In this document: positions 9,395-19,376 of the stretch, piece by piece
How the letters are laid out: the number at the start of each line of letters is the position of its first letter
Numbering within the stretch: position 1 is the stretch's first letter
Source of the DNA: an uncultured Bacteroides sp.
Lineage (GTDB): Bacteria; Bacteroidota; Bacteroidia; Bacteroidales; Bacteroidaceae
NCBI GenBank assembly: GCA_949285025.1
Contig: CASDXG010000096.1
Span: 62,001-126,000, forward strand
Length of the DNA: 64,000 nt
Direction of reading: 5' to 3'
Program-made: the position numbers and the translations under genes
The notes under the pieces: generated by a model
What the model was told of the DNA's origin: nothing
Database searches by the model: none
What the model saw: only the letters and a program-made list of their open reading frames with translations

Positions 9395-11041
9395 ATGGCA
9401 ACACCTGAATTTAAGTATCAGCCCATGTTCGAGCACGGACATGACTCGACGGAATACTATTTGCTTACCAAAGATTATGTGTCAATAAGCGAGTTTGAAG
9501 GGAAACCTATCCTGAAGATTGAGAAAGAAGGTTTAACCGCAATGGCAAATGCAGCGTTTCGCGATGTGTCGTTTATGCTGCGTCGTTCGCATAATGAACA
9601 GGTTGCTAAAATATTGGATGACCCTGAAGCAAGCGATAACGATAAATATGTGGCTCTGACTTTCCTGCGCAATGCGGAAGTTGCGGCTAAAGGAATACTT
9701 CCTTTCTGCCAGGATACCGGTACGGCAATCATACATGGAGAGAAAGGACAACAGGTCTGGACCGGTTATTGCGACGAGGAAGCTCTTTCTCTTGGCGTGT
9801 ACAAAACGTATACGGAAGAGAATCTTCGATATTCTCAGAACGCGCCTTTGACGATGTATGATGAGGTGAATACGCGTTGCAATCTGCCGGCTCAAATTGA
9901 TTTGGAGGCAACGGAAGGGATGGAATACAATTTCCTTTGTGTGACAAAAGGCGGTGGTTCGGCAAATAAAACGTATTTGTATCAGGAAACAAAGGCAATT
10001 CTTAATCCGGCAACGCTGGTTCCTTTTCTTGTTGAAAAGATGAAGACGCTGGGAACAGCCGCATGTCCGCCGTATCACATTGCATTTGTTATCGGAGGAA
10101 CTTCGGCCGAGAAAAATCTGTTGACCGTAAAATTGGCTTCAACGCATTATTATGATAACCTCCCGACAACGGGAAATGAATACGGACGTGCTTTCCGTGA
10201 TTTGGAACTTGAGAAACAAGTATTGGAAGAAGCGCATCGCATAGGTTTGGGAGCGCAGTTCGGAGGTAAATATTATGCGCATGATGTTCGTATTATACGT
10301 CTGCCTCGTCACGGAGCTTCTTGCCCTGTTGGATTGGGAGTATCTTGTTCGGCAGACAGAAATATCCGTTGTAAGATTAATAAGGATGGTATCTGGATAG
10401 AGAAACTTGATTCTAATCCGGGTGAATTGATACCGGAATCTTTGCGTCAGGCCGGCGAAGGTAATGCAGTTCGTATTGATTTGAATCGTCCGATGCCGGA
10501 GATTTTAGCTGAATTGGATAAATATCCTGTTGCTACTCGCCTGTCGTTGAACGGAACAATTATCGTTGGACGTGACATCGCGCATGCGAAATTGAAAGAG
10601 CGCCTCGATAAAGGAGAGGAACTTCCTCAGTATATTAAAGATCATCCTATTTATTATGCAGGTCCGGCAAAAACGCCGAAAGGTATGGCTTGCGGTTCTA
10701 TGGGACCGACAACAGCAGGACGAATGGATCCATATGTCGATTTATTCCAGAGTCATGGCGGAAGCATGATTATGTTGGCGAAAGGAAATCGCAGTCAGGC
10801 TGTTACGGATGCATGTAAGAAATACGGTGGTTTTTATTTGGGTTCTATCGGTGGCCCGGCTGCTATTCTGGCACAGAATAACATTAAGCATATAGAATGT
10901 GTGGAATATCCTGAGCTTGGAATGGAAGCTATCTGGAAAATAGAAGTGGAGGATTTCCCTGCATTTATTCTGGTTGATAACAAAGGAAATGATTTCTTTA
11001 AGCAAATAAAGCCTCGTTGTGCAGGCGGAAATTGCAAATAA
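9395..11041 (+). CDS. Class I fumarate hydratase
   Basis: This 548-residue enzyme is a class I, iron-sulfur fumarase that interconverts fumarate and malate, used in the Bacteroidales succinate branch. The N-terminal (alpha-type) region contains PFCQDTGTA with Cys105, a probable [4Fe-4S] ligand; further cysteines occur in [17 protein letters not shown]. The C-terminal (beta-type) domain contains the conserved [18 protein letters not shown] and [13 protein letters not shown] stretches. Alpha and beta parts are fused in one chain, as in FumA/FumB. It stands alone with its own -7 box and a strong terminator at 11061-11100. The family is certain; I do not assign fumA versus fumB. Confidence 0.95.
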   Translation: MATPEFKYQPMFEHGHDSTEYYLLTKDYVSISEFEGKPILKIEKEGLTAMANAAFRDVSFMLRRSHNEQVAKILDDPEASDNDKYVALTFLRNAEVAAKGILPFCQDTGTAIIHGEKGQQVWTGYCDEEALSLGVYKTYTEENLRYSQNAPLTMYDEVNTRCNLPAQIDLEATEGMEYNFLCVTKGGGSANKTYLYQETKAILNPATLVPFLVEKMKTLGTAACPPYHIAFVIGGTSAEKNLLTVKLASTHYYDNLPTTGNEYGRAFRDLELEKQVLEEAHRIGLGAQFGGKYYAHDVRIIRLPRHGASCPVGLGVSCSADRNIRCKINKDGIWIEKLDSNPGELIPESLRQAGEGNAVRIDLNRPMPEILAELDKYPVATRLSLNGTIIVGRDIAHAKLKERLDKGEELPQYIKDHPIYYAGPAKTPKGMACGSMGPTTAGRMDPYVDLFQSHGGSMIMLAKGNRSQAVTDACKKYGGFYLGSIGGPAAILAQNNIKHIECVEYPELGMEAIWKIEVEDFPAFILVDNKGNDFFKQIKPRCAGGNCK

Positions 11042-11060
11042 ATTATGGTTCTGATAAAAA

Positions 11061-11100
11061 AATAAGCTGCATTAATGTTTGATGCGGCTTATTTTTTTTT
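11061..11100 (+). terminator. Intrinsic terminator after fumarase
   Basis: A 12-bp stem (11061-11072 with 11082-11093, one G-U pair) with a nine-base loop runs into nine consecutive T. It separates fumarase from the convergent sulfotransferase operon. Confidence 0.85.
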
Positions 11101-11115
11101 GTTATTTCGGACCGG

Positions 11116-12222
11116 TTATAGTTTGTAGCCCCATTGTTCGAGAGCAAACGACCAGTTCTCTTCTACCAGTTTTACGGTTTCCGGTTTGTATTGGTAAGCA
11201 TTCTTTTTATATCCTTTCTTCTTATTTACGTACGCTTCAATGCTTGTACGTGCTTCTTCGAAACCGGGAATGGACAGCTTTTTGTATATTTCTTGTGTAA
11301 TGTCGAAGGCATTTTTCTCATAGTCTTCGAATTTGACTTCTACCAAATTGCCTTCGGGGATAAATTTTTTGTCGGCTTCATACTTATGATATAGTTTTGT
11401 GTAGATGGAAAGAATGTTCTCCTGCAGTTGCTCGTTGCTTATGTTCTGCAACTTTAAGGGCTGGATTGTATTTGTGAAAAAGCTTCTTGTCGATTCGAAA
11501 ACAGTATATGGATTTCTTATCAGGTAGATGAATTTTGCATTAGGGAACATCTTTACCAATTCTTTTACCCGTCCCGTATGAGGAGGATTTTTGCTTAGGA
11601 ATTGATTCCCGCCGGTGTTCCAAAGAGAAATCTTAATCAGTTTGTAGAATATGTCTTCAAAAGCTTTCAATTCTTCTTGGGGTATATTATCAAAAAGTAA
11701 GTATTTGTCGGCATATTCTTGCATATGTTTTGGCAAGAACCAGAAGTTATAGTAGGTATATGGCATCATATTTGCCAGTGCAAACTCTTCTTCTTGCGGT
11801 AGGTCTACGGCCAGTTCCATATTGTCGGTCGGGCGTTTGTTCGGCATCAGCCAACTCATATTTTTCTTGAAGAACGGTTGTCCCCACATGATTAAATGCG
11901 GGAATACGGTTTGATATGTCGTATTATATCCGAAATGTTTGTCGCACGAGAATACATTATGCATGAATGTCGTGCCGCTTCTCCAGTGGCCTAAGATGAA
12001 GACCGGGTCATGTTCCAGCGGCTTGTCAGCAAGCAGCTTTTCGTATTTGCGGTCTTGTAAAGGTTTTAGTGTGGATAAAAGCCGGCAGACAACCTTTGTC
12101 AGTCTGTATTTTCCTTTATATTCTGCATCAATTATGCGGTTGTTTGTAATTTGCTTGAACGTTTTCCAGTCAGCTCCTACCAGCGTATTGATTGGTAATT
12201 TATTAAATTCTAATACTCCCAT
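11116..12222 (-). CDS. PAPS-dependent sulfotransferase
   Basis: This 368-residue cytosolic sulfotransferase moves a sulfonate group from PAPS to an acceptor. The 5'-phosphosulfate loop reads GHWRSGTT (residues 78-85). The 3'-phosphate site reads YLIRNPYTVFESTRS (233-247), with Arg236 and a serine as expected. The family resembles the Sulfotransfer_3 group. It is the last gene of a six-gene operon that makes PAPS and recycles PAP, 45 bp after cysN. From memory, Bacteroides thetaiotaomicron has a comparable cluster whose sulfotransferase (BT_0416) sulfonates steroidal metabolites, so a sterol or bile-acid-derived acceptor is a reasonable hypothesis here. The acceptor itself cannot be read from the sequence. 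Confidence 0.88.
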   Translation of the reverse strand: MGVLEFNKLPINTLVGADWKTFKQITNNRIIDAEYKGKYRLTKVVCRLLSTLKPLQDRKYEKLLADKPLEHDPVFILGHWRSGTTFMHNVFSCDKHFGYNTTYQTVFPHLIMWGQPFFKKNMSWLMPNKRPTDNMELAVDLPQEEEFALANMMPYTYYNFWFLPKHMQEYADKYLLFDNIPQEELKAFEDIFYKLIKISLWNTGGNQFLSKNPPHTGRVKELVKMFPNAKFIYLIRNPYTVFESTRSFFTNTIQPLKLQNISNEQLQENILSIYTKLYHKYEADKKFIPEGNLVEVKFEDYEKNAFDITQEIYKKLSIPGFEEARTSIEAYVNKKKGYKKNAYQYKPETVKLVEENWSFALEQWGYKL

Positions 12223-12267
12223 GAATATGATTTATGTAATTGTTGGTGAGATAATTTTTTACTGTGA

Positions 12268-13773
12268 CTATTTTTTTACATCAAGAGCGATACCTTGCCG
12301 GTTCAGTTCTTGCACGATTTTATCGACGGTTCCGTAATGTTCTGCCGGGATATCTAATTTAGGAAGATTAAGGACGGGAAGTTCCATTTTATTGTGTATA
12401 TCTTTTTCGTCGATACTTCCGATAATCATCCCGACTGCACTGGTATTATTTGTGATTGGGTCGATGAGGATGAATGCACCGGTTGCTTTGTTTTTTGTGT
12501 ACGGATCGAAGAATAGTTCTTTTGATGACGTTAGTGTTACTCGTGCAATTTGGTTCAGCTGCATGGGTACGTCTTCCTTTTTTAAGCGGCCGTTCTCAAC
12601 GCTCAGATGCTCCATTGTATTAATATCTACTTTATATTCGATATGATCTATACGGGTTCTGCTCGTGTTTGTCGTCTGTTTCAGGAAGAACGATTTTTCC
12701 AAATCCATAGGTTCTTCATCCATCCATACCAGCATTGCTTCAAAGTATCTTCCGATGGTCGGCACATTATCGGGGTGAACCAGCATTTCACCTCGTGAGA
12801 CATCGATTTCATCTGTCAGTGTGAGGGTGACAGACATCGGCGGGAATGCATAATCGATTTCTCCTTCGTAGGTAACAATGCTTTTTATATGTGATTTCTT
12901 TCCGGAAGGAAGAGCTACCACTTCATCGCCTTTTCGAATAATTCCTGATGCTACTTTTCCACAGAATCCCCGGAAGTCGAGGTTGGGACGCAAAACATAT
13001 TGTACAGGATAGCGGAAATCTTTTAAATTATGGTCGTTCCCTATTTTTACAGTCTCGAGAAATTCCAGGAGTGACGGACCATTATACCATGGTGTACGTT
13101 GGGATTTTTCCACTACATTGTCACCATCGAGAGCAGAAAGCGGTATGCATTGAAGGTCGGGGATGCCTAATGGTTGGATAAAGGACTGGTATTCTGTTAC
13201 GATTTTATCGAATACTTCTTTAGAGAAGTCCACCAAATCCATTTTATTCACTGCCAGTATAACATGTTTGATACCGAGTAGAGAGACTAAATATGTGTGG
13301 CGGCGTGTTTGGGTTATAACGCCTGTTCTTGCATCGACAAGGATAACAGCGAGATTGGCCGTCGAACCGCCTGTGATCATATTTCTCGTATATTGTTCGT
13401 GTCCCGGAGTATCTGCTATTATAAACTTGCGGTTGTTTGTGGAAAAATAACGGTAAGCCACATCTATTGTAATGCCTTGTTCGCGTTCGGCTTTCAGGCC
13501 ATCCAGTAATAAAGCATAGTCTATATGTTCTCCTGCATTGCCGACGCGTTTGCTGTCCCGTTCCAATGCGTCAAGTTGGTCTTCATATAGTTTTTTGCTG
13601 TCGAATAGCAATCGTCCGATTAAAGTTGATTTACCGTCATCGACAGAGCCGGCTGTTAAGAAGCGCAATAAGTCTTTTTGTTCGTCCTTTCTCAAGAATT
13701 CCTCGATAGACATTGTGCCGCGTGCTTCACCTTCCATCGGGTTTCCGGATTTGTTTTTATCTAATTCTTCCAT
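12268..13773 (-). CDS. cysN: Sulfate adenylyltransferase GTPase subunit CysN
   Basis: CysN is the GTP-hydrolysing subunit that drives the CysD reaction forming adenosine 5'-phosphosulfate from sulfate and ATP. The chosen start gives 501 residues; an upstream in-frame ATG at 13830 would add 19 residues but overlaps cysD, so 13773 is preferred and leaves a 40-bp gap. The GTPase core has G1 GSVDDGKST (42-50), G3 DTPGHEQY and G4 NKMD, followed by EF-Tu-like beta-barrel domains. CysC is encoded separately rather than fused. The gene sits between cysD and the sulfotransferase in the operon. Confidence 0.95.
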   Translation of the reverse strand: MEELDKNKSGNPMEGEARGTMSIEEFLRKDEQKDLLRFLTAGSVDDGKSTLIGRLLFDSKKLYEDQLDALERDSKRVGNAGEHIDYALLLDGLKAEREQGITIDVAYRYFSTNNRKFIIADTPGHEQYTRNMITGGSTANLAVILVDARTGVITQTRRHTYLVSLLGIKHVILAVNKMDLVDFSKEVFDKIVTEYQSFIQPLGIPDLQCIPLSALDGDNVVEKSQRTPWYNGPSLLEFLETVKIGNDHNLKDFRYPVQYVLRPNLDFRGFCGKVASGIIRKGDEVVALPSGKKSHIKSIVTYEGEIDYAFPPMSVTLTLTDEIDVSRGEMLVHPDNVPTIGRYFEAMLVWMDEEPMDLEKSFFLKQTTNTSRTRIDHIEYKVDINTMEHLSVENGRLKKEDVPMQLNQIARVTLTSSKELFFDPYTKNKATGAFILIDPITNNTSAVGMIIGSIDEKDIHNKMELPVLNLPKLDIPAEHYGTVDKIVQELNRQGIALDVKK

Positions 13774-13813
13774 TGATTTTTGATTTAAATGTTTATAGAA
13801 TGCTGCATGGAAA

Positions 13814-14725
13814 TTAAAAATATCCTTCACGTTTTTTTTGCTCCATGCTGGCTTCTTGATCGAAATCTATCACTCGTGTCGTGCGTTCGCTTTTTGTAGT
13901 GGTCATCATTTCCTCCACTATTTTTTCAATGGTATCGGCTTCGCTTTCGATGGCTCCTGTCAAAGGCCAACATCCGAGCGTACGGAAACGTATCTTTTTC
14001 ATTTCGATTTTATCTTTATACTTCTCTGGCAGTCGGTCATCATCGGGCATAATCAGTTGGCCGTCGATGTTTACTACCGGACGTTCCTTGGCAAAGTAAA
14101 GAGGAACTATCGGAATTTTTTCCAATCGGATGTATTGCCATATGTCAAGTTCAGTCCAGTTACTTAGAGGGAATACCCGGATACTTTCTCCTTTGCGTAT
14201 GCGTGCGTTGTAAATGTCCCATAGTTCCGGGCGTTGATTCTTCGGATCCCATTGGTGGAACTCGTTGCGGAATGAAAAGATACGCTCTTTGGCGCGGGAT
14301 TTCTCTTCATCTCTTCTTGCTCCTCCAAAGGCTGCGTCAAATTTATATTTATCCAAAGCATGTAGAAGGGCTTGGGTTTTCATGAGATCCGTGTGCACCT
14401 TGCTGCCGTGAGTAAACGGTCCTACTCCTGCCCGGAAAGCATCCATATTGCTTTCTACGATTAGATTCCAGCCATATTTCTTTGCATAGTCATCGCGGAA
14501 CTGAATCATTTCCTTGAATTTCCATTTAGAATCGATATGCATTAACGGGAAAGGGACTTTCCCGGGTGCGAATGCTTTTTCTGCCAGGCGTACCATGACG
14601 GATGAGTCTTTCCCGATACTATATAACATGACCGGGTTCTCAAATTCGGCCGCAACCTCACGGATGATGTGAATTGATTCGGCTTCGAGTTCTTTTAAAT
14701 GGCTTAATTTATATTCTTCCTTCAT
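13814..14725 (-). CDS. cysD: Sulfate adenylyltransferase subunit CysD
   Basis: CysD is the catalytic ATP sulfurylase subunit that adenylates sulfate to APS. It has 303 residues, the normal length. The PP-loop reads SIGKDSS at residues 36-42. The family stretches [28 protein letters not shown] and [14 protein letters not shown] are all present, as is [13 protein letters not shown] near the C-terminus. It lies 65 bp after cysC and 40 bp before cysN. With those partners it forms the sulfate-activating core of the operon. Confidence 0.97.
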   Translation of the reverse strand: MKEEYKLSHLKELEAESIHIIREVAAEFENPVMLYSIGKDSSVMVRLAEKAFAPGKVPFPLMHIDSKWKFKEMIQFRDDYAKKYGWNLIVESNMDAFRAGVGPFTHGSKVHTDLMKTQALLHALDKYKFDAAFGGARRDEEKSRAKERIFSFRNEFHQWDPKNQRPELWDIYNARIRKGESIRVFPLSNWTELDIWQYIRLEKIPIVPLYFAKERPVVNIDGQLIMPDDDRLPEKYKDKIEMKKIRFRTLGCWPLTGAIESEADTIEKIVEEMMTTTKSERTTRVIDFDQEASMEQKKREGYF

Positions 14726-14790
14726 TATTATTAAGAGTTTGTATGGAGAAGAAGGTATTGAAATACTAACCTTTCATCTTCGTTTTTTTA

Positions 14791-15393
14791 TTATTTGTTT
14801 GTAAATGACACGATCGGTAAAATGCAATCCAGCAGCATATTTACCGATTCCTCTACGGATAATTGTGATGTATCCAGCGTGAGTGCAGGATGTAACGGCT
14901 TTTCAAATGGGGCAGATATGCCGGTGAAATTTTTAATCTCCTGTTTTCTTGCTTTGGCATATAGCCCTTTTACATCGCGACGTTCGCATTCTTCAAGTGG
15001 AGTACTGACATAGATTTCCATAAAATCTTTTTCTCCTATGATTTGGGCTGCCATTTTCCGGATAGCATTACTCGGACTGATAAATGCTGCAATGGTTATA
15101 ATTCCGGTGTCAACGAATAACTTTCCGACTTCGGCTATGCGCCGTATGTTTTCTATGCGGTCTTCTTCTGAGAAACCGAGATTATTGTTTATCCCACTGC
15201 GTATATTATCTCCGTCAAGAATGCGGCATAAAAGTCCTCGTTTTTGCAGCTCTCTTTCCAATGCAATGGCCAATGTGCTTTTCCCCGAACCGCTTAAACC
15301 GGTAAACCAAATCATGAGACCATGCTGTTTCAACAGGTTTTCTTTATCTGTCCTGGAAAGCATTTTGTCGAATATTGGATATATATGTTCCAT
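14791..15393 (-). CDS. cysC: Adenylyl-sulfate kinase
   Basis: CysC phosphorylates APS at the 3' position to make PAPS, the universal sulfonate donor. The protein has 200 residues. The Walker A motif is GLSGSGKST (residues 32-40), followed by the substrate-binding segments LDGDNIR and GLGFSEEDR-like NNLGFSEEDRIENIRR, then FISPSNAIR and the family region KGLYAKARKQEIKNFTGI. It begins 14 bp after the SLC13 permease gene. No PAPS reductase gene is nearby, so the PAPS made here is more likely consumed by the sulfotransferase at the operon end than reduced to sulfite. Confidence 0.96.
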   Translation of the reverse strand: MEHIYPIFDKMLSRTDKENLLKQHGLMIWFTGLSGSGKSTLAIALERELQKRGLLCRILDGDNIRSGINNNLGFSEEDRIENIRRIAEVGKLFVDTGIITIAAFISPSNAIRKMAAQIIGEKDFMEIYVSTPLEECERRDVKGLYAKARKQEIKNFTGISAPFEKPLHPALTLDTSQLSVEESVNMLLDCILPIVSFTNK

Positions 15394-15407
15394 AATGATT
15401 GATATAA

Positions 15408-16979
15408 TTAAGTGGTTGGTGTAAACGGCCAGATTAAGGGAATGAGAATGATGGATATAATCATTACAATTAAATCCATTGGAATACCGATTCTTGCAAA
15501 GTCGGTAAACTTATAATTTCCGGCACCTTGCACGATTAAATTTGTTTGATACCCGATGGGGGTTGCAAAGCCTGCAGATGCAGCAATACAAATGGCGATG
15601 AAAAACGGCATCGGATCAGCACCGAATTTATCGGCTGTTTCCAGTGCCAGCGGGAAAGCTAGTGCGGCAGCTGCATTGTTGGTGATAAGTTCGGTAATGA
15701 TTAATGTGACAAAATAAAGTAATGCAAGGGCACCCCATGCGCCTAAAGAGCCGGATACGTCTTTTATAAACTCGGCAATCAGTGCAGCCAAGCCCGATTC
15801 TTCCATAGCTGCGCTGATGGCAAACGCGCAAGCTATTGTTATAAGGATGTCCCAGCTGATGTATTTTGTATATTTTTTTGGCGGGAACAGTTTGAGCCAT
15901 GCCATGACTACTGCGGTAACTGATGCAAAAAAGAACATGTCTAATTTCACTTTTGGGAAATATTCCTGCATGACAGGGAGTTCCCCTACCGTTGCTCCTG
16001 CAATCATGATGATAAGAAGGGAAAAAGCTGTCCATTTCTTCCATGACGGAACAAATCTTGTCTGGATCTCTTTTCCGTTGGTCATCATTAAGAAGACTGA
16101 GGAGTCGCCCCAAGTTCTTGTAAAGGCATCGTCAGCCAGCAGTACGAGAGTATCGCCTTCCTGCAGTCTTACTTCTCCGAGATTTTCGGTAATAGTCTGG
16201 CCGTTTTGGCGTATTTCTTTAATTTCTGCTCCGTATCTTCTTTTGAAGTCGAAGTTTTTCAGTTTGCGTTTCAAGCCGGGAAAGCGTGAGGCCAGCACAA
16301 CTTCTACGATATGTAATCCGCTTTCTGCGGCAGCATCGGCTTCTTCATCCTCAAAATTATCCGGACGTTCTGCAGGCAATAGCTTTTTTGATGTCAGGAA
16401 TATGAAAATAAGTCCTACAATGGTAATGGGAATTCCTACGAAAGCGAGGTCGAACATTTTTAAACCGCTGAACCCTTTTTCTATCATCATGCCGTGAACC
16501 ACTAGATTTGTTGAGGTTCCTATAAGTGTACATAAACCGCCGAGTATGGTCGCATAAGACAATGGAATAAGGAATTTAGTGCATGATAATCCTACTTTCT
16601 TCGCCCAGTTTTTTATGATTGGTGCAAAAATAACCACTACAGGGGTATTGTTTAGGAAAGCAGAGAATGCGCTGACAATGGGAAGAATACGCATTTGTGC
16701 TTTTGTGACAGTGGTTTCTTTTTCCGGGAGCACCTTCTTTACTATAGCCGTTAAGGCGCCGCTTTGTCTTATGCCTTCGCTGACAAGGTATAAAAGGGCA
16801 ACGGTGATCATGCCTCGGTTACTGAATCCGGCGACCATTTGTTGCGGAGTGATAATACCTGCAGCCATGAAAAGTACGACTACGGACAGTAATACGATAC
16901 CCGGTCGCATTTTATCTTTGACAAGAGCAATAAGCATTCCTGTCAAGCATGCTAGAACAAAAAGTATCTGGAAATTCAT
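15408..16979 (-). CDS. SLC13 (DASS)-type anion permease with RCK_C domain, probable sulfate uptake
   Basis: This 523-residue inner-membrane protein has about a dozen hydrophobic segments and belongs to the divalent anion/sodium symporter group (SLC13, CitMHS-like). The repeat motifs are recognisable in SAFLNNTPVVVIFAP and ITELITNNAAAALAFPLA, which carry the paired Asn-Asn/Thr signatures of the two inverted halves. A soluble insert of roughly residues 205-300 looks like one TrkA-C (RCK_C) domain, ending RLQEGDTLVLLADD. Similar permeases with such inserts occur beside sulfate-activation genes. Position between cysQ and cysC makes sulfate the most likely substrate, but this is inferred from context. 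Confidence 0.85.
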   Translation of the reverse strand: MNFQILFVLACLTGMLIALVKDKMRPGIVLLSVVVLFMAAGIITPQQMVAGFSNRGMITVALLYLVSEGIRQSGALTAIVKKVLPEKETTVTKAQMRILPIVSAFSAFLNNTPVVVIFAPIIKNWAKKVGLSCTKFLIPLSYATILGGLCTLIGTSTNLVVHGMMIEKGFSGLKMFDLAFVGIPITIVGLIFIFLTSKKLLPAERPDNFEDEEADAAAESGLHIVEVVLASRFPGLKRKLKNFDFKRRYGAEIKEIRQNGQTITENLGEVRLQEGDTLVLLADDAFTRTWGDSSVFLMMTNGKEIQTRFVPSWKKWTAFSLLIIMIAGATVGELPVMQEYFPKVKLDMFFFASVTAVVMAWLKLFPPKKYTKYISWDILITIACAFAISAAMEESGLAALIAEFIKDVSGSLGAWGALALLYFVTLIITELITNNAAAALAFPLALETADKFGADPMPFFIAICIAASAGFATPIGYQTNLIVQGAGNYKFTDFARIGIPMDLIVMIISIILIPLIWPFTPTT

Positions 16980-17029
16980 ATGTCTAAATGATTTTTATGT
17001 ATTTATTGTTTTTCGATATGCTCGTCTTT

Positions 17030-17851
17030 TTATTGAAAAGAGGCGATGAACCATGGATTTCTCAGGTCTTGTTTGTTGTAACACAGCGATGTTTCTGTCC
17101 CTGCTTGGAATACATGTCCTCCTGCAGCCCGTATGATGGCGTCTCCTGCAGCCGTATCCCATTCCATCGTCGGAGCAAAGCGCGGATAAACATCGGCATT
17201 TCCTTCGGCAATAAGGCATAATTTCAGCGAACTTCCGCTTGAGACTGTTTTTACATGGCGATGTTTCTGTTGCATTTCATCGATGTATTTTTGTGTTTCT
17301 TCGTTGAGGTGTGAGCGTGAGGCCACGATAACGAATTCGGTGCGTGAGGAATTGTTGTATGGGAGTTGTTCGGCTTTTGCGATGAGCGGCTTGAGCGAAT
17401 TTATATTTTGTGCGTCCGGACTTTCTATTTCATTGACTTTATATGCTCCCAATGAGGAATCGGCAAAGTAAAGTTGTTTCTTTACCGGGATGTATATGAT
17501 ACCGGCTTCCGGTATGCCGTTCTTTACATAAGCAATGTTGACGGTAAATTCTCCGTTCCGTTTGATGAATTCTTTTGTTCCGTCTAATGGGTCAACTATC
17601 CATAATTCCTCCCAATTTAATCGTTCTTCAGCAGGAATATCTTTTCCTTCTTCGCTGAGGATGGGGTATGGGGTGGCTTTCAGAATTGATACAATCTTCT
17701 CATGCGCTTTTTTATCGGCAATTGTCAGTGGCGAGTTGTCTGCTTTTCTTTCAATTCCGAAATCGGCATTCGGATCTGTATATACTGTCATGATATCTTT
17801 CCCTGCTTCCAGTGCTGCCCGGATGGCAGTAAGTAATATGTTTGTATTCAT
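17030..17851 (-). CDS. cysQ: 3'(2'),5'-bisphosphate nucleotidase CysQ
   Basis: CysQ is a magnesium-dependent phosphatase of the inositol monophosphatase superfamily that hydrolyses 3'-phosphoadenosine 5'-phosphate (PAP) to AMP. PAP is the by-product of each sulfotransferase turnover and inhibits sulfotransferases. The protein has 273 residues. Metal-binding motifs are SEEGK (66-70), DPLDGTKEF (87-95) and EWDTAAGDAI near the C-terminus. It is the first gene of the sulfonation operon, 50 bp before the permease. The upstream 205-bp region contains a -7 box and repeated TTGAGA half-sites. Confidence 0.95.
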   Translation of the reverse strand: MNTNILLTAIRAALEAGKDIMTVYTDPNADFGIERKADNSPLTIADKKAHEKIVSILKATPYPILSEEGKDIPAEERLNWEELWIVDPLDGTKEFIKRNGEFTVNIAYVKNGIPEAGIIYIPVKKQLYFADSSLGAYKVNEIESPDAQNINSLKPLIAKAEQLPYNNSSRTEFVIVASRSHLNEETQKYIDEMQQKHRHVKTVSSGSSLKLCLIAEGNADVYPRFAPTMEWDTAAGDAIIRAAGGHVFQAGTETSLCYNKQDLRNPWFIASFQ

Positions 17852-17992
17852 ACGTTGATAACAGGCTTATTTAGTGTCAATATAATTGCGAAATAATTAT
17901 ATTTTCGAGAATAATCGGTGGTTGATAATTCGTTTTTTTTGTTCTTTTATGTTTGTCTTTGTGTTGTGTCTGAAAAAATACTTCCGCGTTTT

Positions 17993-18032
17993 GTTGAGAA
18001 CAATGGCATCTTTTCTCAAAAACGTTGAGAAC
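17993..18032 (-). repeat. GTTGAGAAC direct repeats and hairpin upstream of the sulfonation operon
   Basis: The nonamer GTTGAGAAC occurs on the plus strand at 17993-18001 and 18024-18032, 31 bp apart, about three helical turns. Between them TCTCAA (18014-18019) forms with the second copy a hairpin of 7-bp arms on the transcribed strand. The block lies just downstream of the putative cysQ -7 box, so it may be an operator or a leader RNA structure. Confidence 0.4.
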
Positions 18033-18041
18033 TTTTCAGTT

Positions 18042-18049
18042 CAAAGATA
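18042..18049 (-). promoter_or_regulatory. Putative -7 box for the cysQ-sulfotransferase operon
   Basis: Read on the minus strand this is TATCTTTG, an exact match to TAnnTTTG, immediately behind the tolC-like stop codon. It implies a leader of about 185 nt before cysQ. No good -33 box is visible. Confidence 0.45.
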
Positions 18050-18056
18050 CAATAAA

Positions 18057-19376
18057 TTATTTTAAATATAGGATGATTTTTCCGCTTATCTGTAATAAAG
18101 ATATTTCACAGATCTTCGTATTGTATTCAGCCGATAAGATTCGTTCCTCTGCATCGAGCAGGCTTTGTTGCGCTTCGCGCATTTCTATTCCGGCCAGATT
18201 CCCCAGCAGATAACGTTCTTTGGCTATTTCATGGTTCTCTTTTGCTGCAATCAGATTTTGGCGTTCAAGTGTCAGCAACCGTAGATTATTGCAGTAGGCT
18301 TGCCAAAGATTGCTTAAGTCGGCACGTAAGGCCTGCTCCAATTGCTCTCTTTCCAGTTGTGCATTTCTGATGGCAAGGCTTGCATTATGTTTCTCGCGCC
18401 GTCGGTTCCCGTCGAATATATTGATACCTACGGTAACTCCTCCGTTAAATCCCCAGTTGTCCCGTCGTTTTATGCTGTTGATGTCGTACTTGTTTAGCGT
18501 ATAACCGTATCCGGCATTCAGTTGTACATAAGGGTAATTGCGTGAAAGAATCTTTTTATAGTCGAACTGCGCCAGTGTCGTGTTCTGATCGGCCCTTAAC
18601 AAGTTTGAATTGGTTGCCAGTGTGGCGTCCCAAAGTTCTGTAAAATTCAAGGAACTGTTGACGTTGATAATAGAATCTTTTACCTTTATCGGTCTGTCTA
18701 CATCCTTTATGGCCATTAGCTCGTTCAGGTTGATGCGGGAAGTATGTACCAATTCTTGTTGTTTCATGTACTGGGCACTGTCGGCATTGAAGTCGACCAT
18801 TGCCTGCTGATAATCCAATCTTGAGAAATTTCCCACGTGATATCTTTCTTCTACTATCCGCAGGCGTTCTTTAGAGAGCGATACGGCATAGCGGAAATTT
18901 TTCAGGCGGATTTCCTGTTGGATATAGTTGTAATATTCGGATGTAAGCGTGGCTATAAAATCTTCAATGGCTATTCTTGTATTGGTTTCGCCCTGTTTTT
19001 TTAGGACTTGCAGTTCTTTATATGTTGTGCTGATGTTGAATCCGTCGAAGATAGTCCAGTTCAGGTCGATGCCGGCATCCAGTGTTTGGTCGAAAACGCC
19101 TCGCGATTTGGTTGTTTCATCCGTTTCTCTTTGTCTGGAATTCGTATTGTTTGCCGAGACATTATATGCGGTTGTCAAGTCGATTGTCGGCAGGTATCCG
19201 GCATTTCCCGGTGTGGCATTGTTTCTCGCAATTTGTTCTTCATTGCGGGTTATGCGCAGAGAATAATTATTCTTAAGGCCTTCTTCGAGGCATTGTTTTA
19301 ATGTATATTCATATTGGGCGTGAACTTTCAGTGTAGCGCTCAGCAGCAGAGTCAGTATATATATGTAACGTTTCAT
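18057..19376 (-). CDS. TolC family outer membrane efflux protein
   Basis: This 439-residue protein is the outer-membrane channel of the tripartite RND pump encoded just upstream. A signal peptide ends at VHAQ (about residue 20-21). The mature start YTLKQCLEEGLKNNYSLR is the usual TolC opening, and two OEP repeats with long coiled-coil helices follow, for example LVHTSRINLNELMAI and ERYLLGNLAGIEMREAQQSLLDAEERIL. It overlaps the RND permease gene by four bases (ATGA), so translation is likely coupled. Confidence 0.93.
   Translation of the reverse strand: MKRYIYILTLLLSATLKVHAQYEYTLKQCLEEGLKNNYSLRITRNEEQIARNNATPGNAGYLPTIDLTTAYNVSANNTNSRQRETDETTKSRGVFDQTLDAGIDLNWTIFDGFNISTTYKELQVLKKQGETNTRIAIEDFIATLTSEYYNYIQQEIRLKNFRYAVSLSKERLRIVEERYHVGNFSRLDYQQAMVDFNADSAQYMKQQELVHTSRINLNELMAIKDVDRPIKVKDSIINVNSSLNFTELWDATLATNSNLLRADQNTTLAQFDYKKILSRNYPYVQLNAGYGYTLNKYDINSIKRRDNWGFNGGVTVGINIFDGNRRREKHNASLAIRNAQLEREQLEQALRADLSNLWQAYCNNLRLLTLERQNLIAAKENHEIAKERYLLGNLAGIEMREAQQSLLDAEERILSAEYNTKICEISLLQISGKIILYLK

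Noticed and set aside
13774..13830. Longer cysN start
   Set aside because: It would overlap cysD by 17 bases; the start at 13773 leaves a normal spacer like the other operon gaps.
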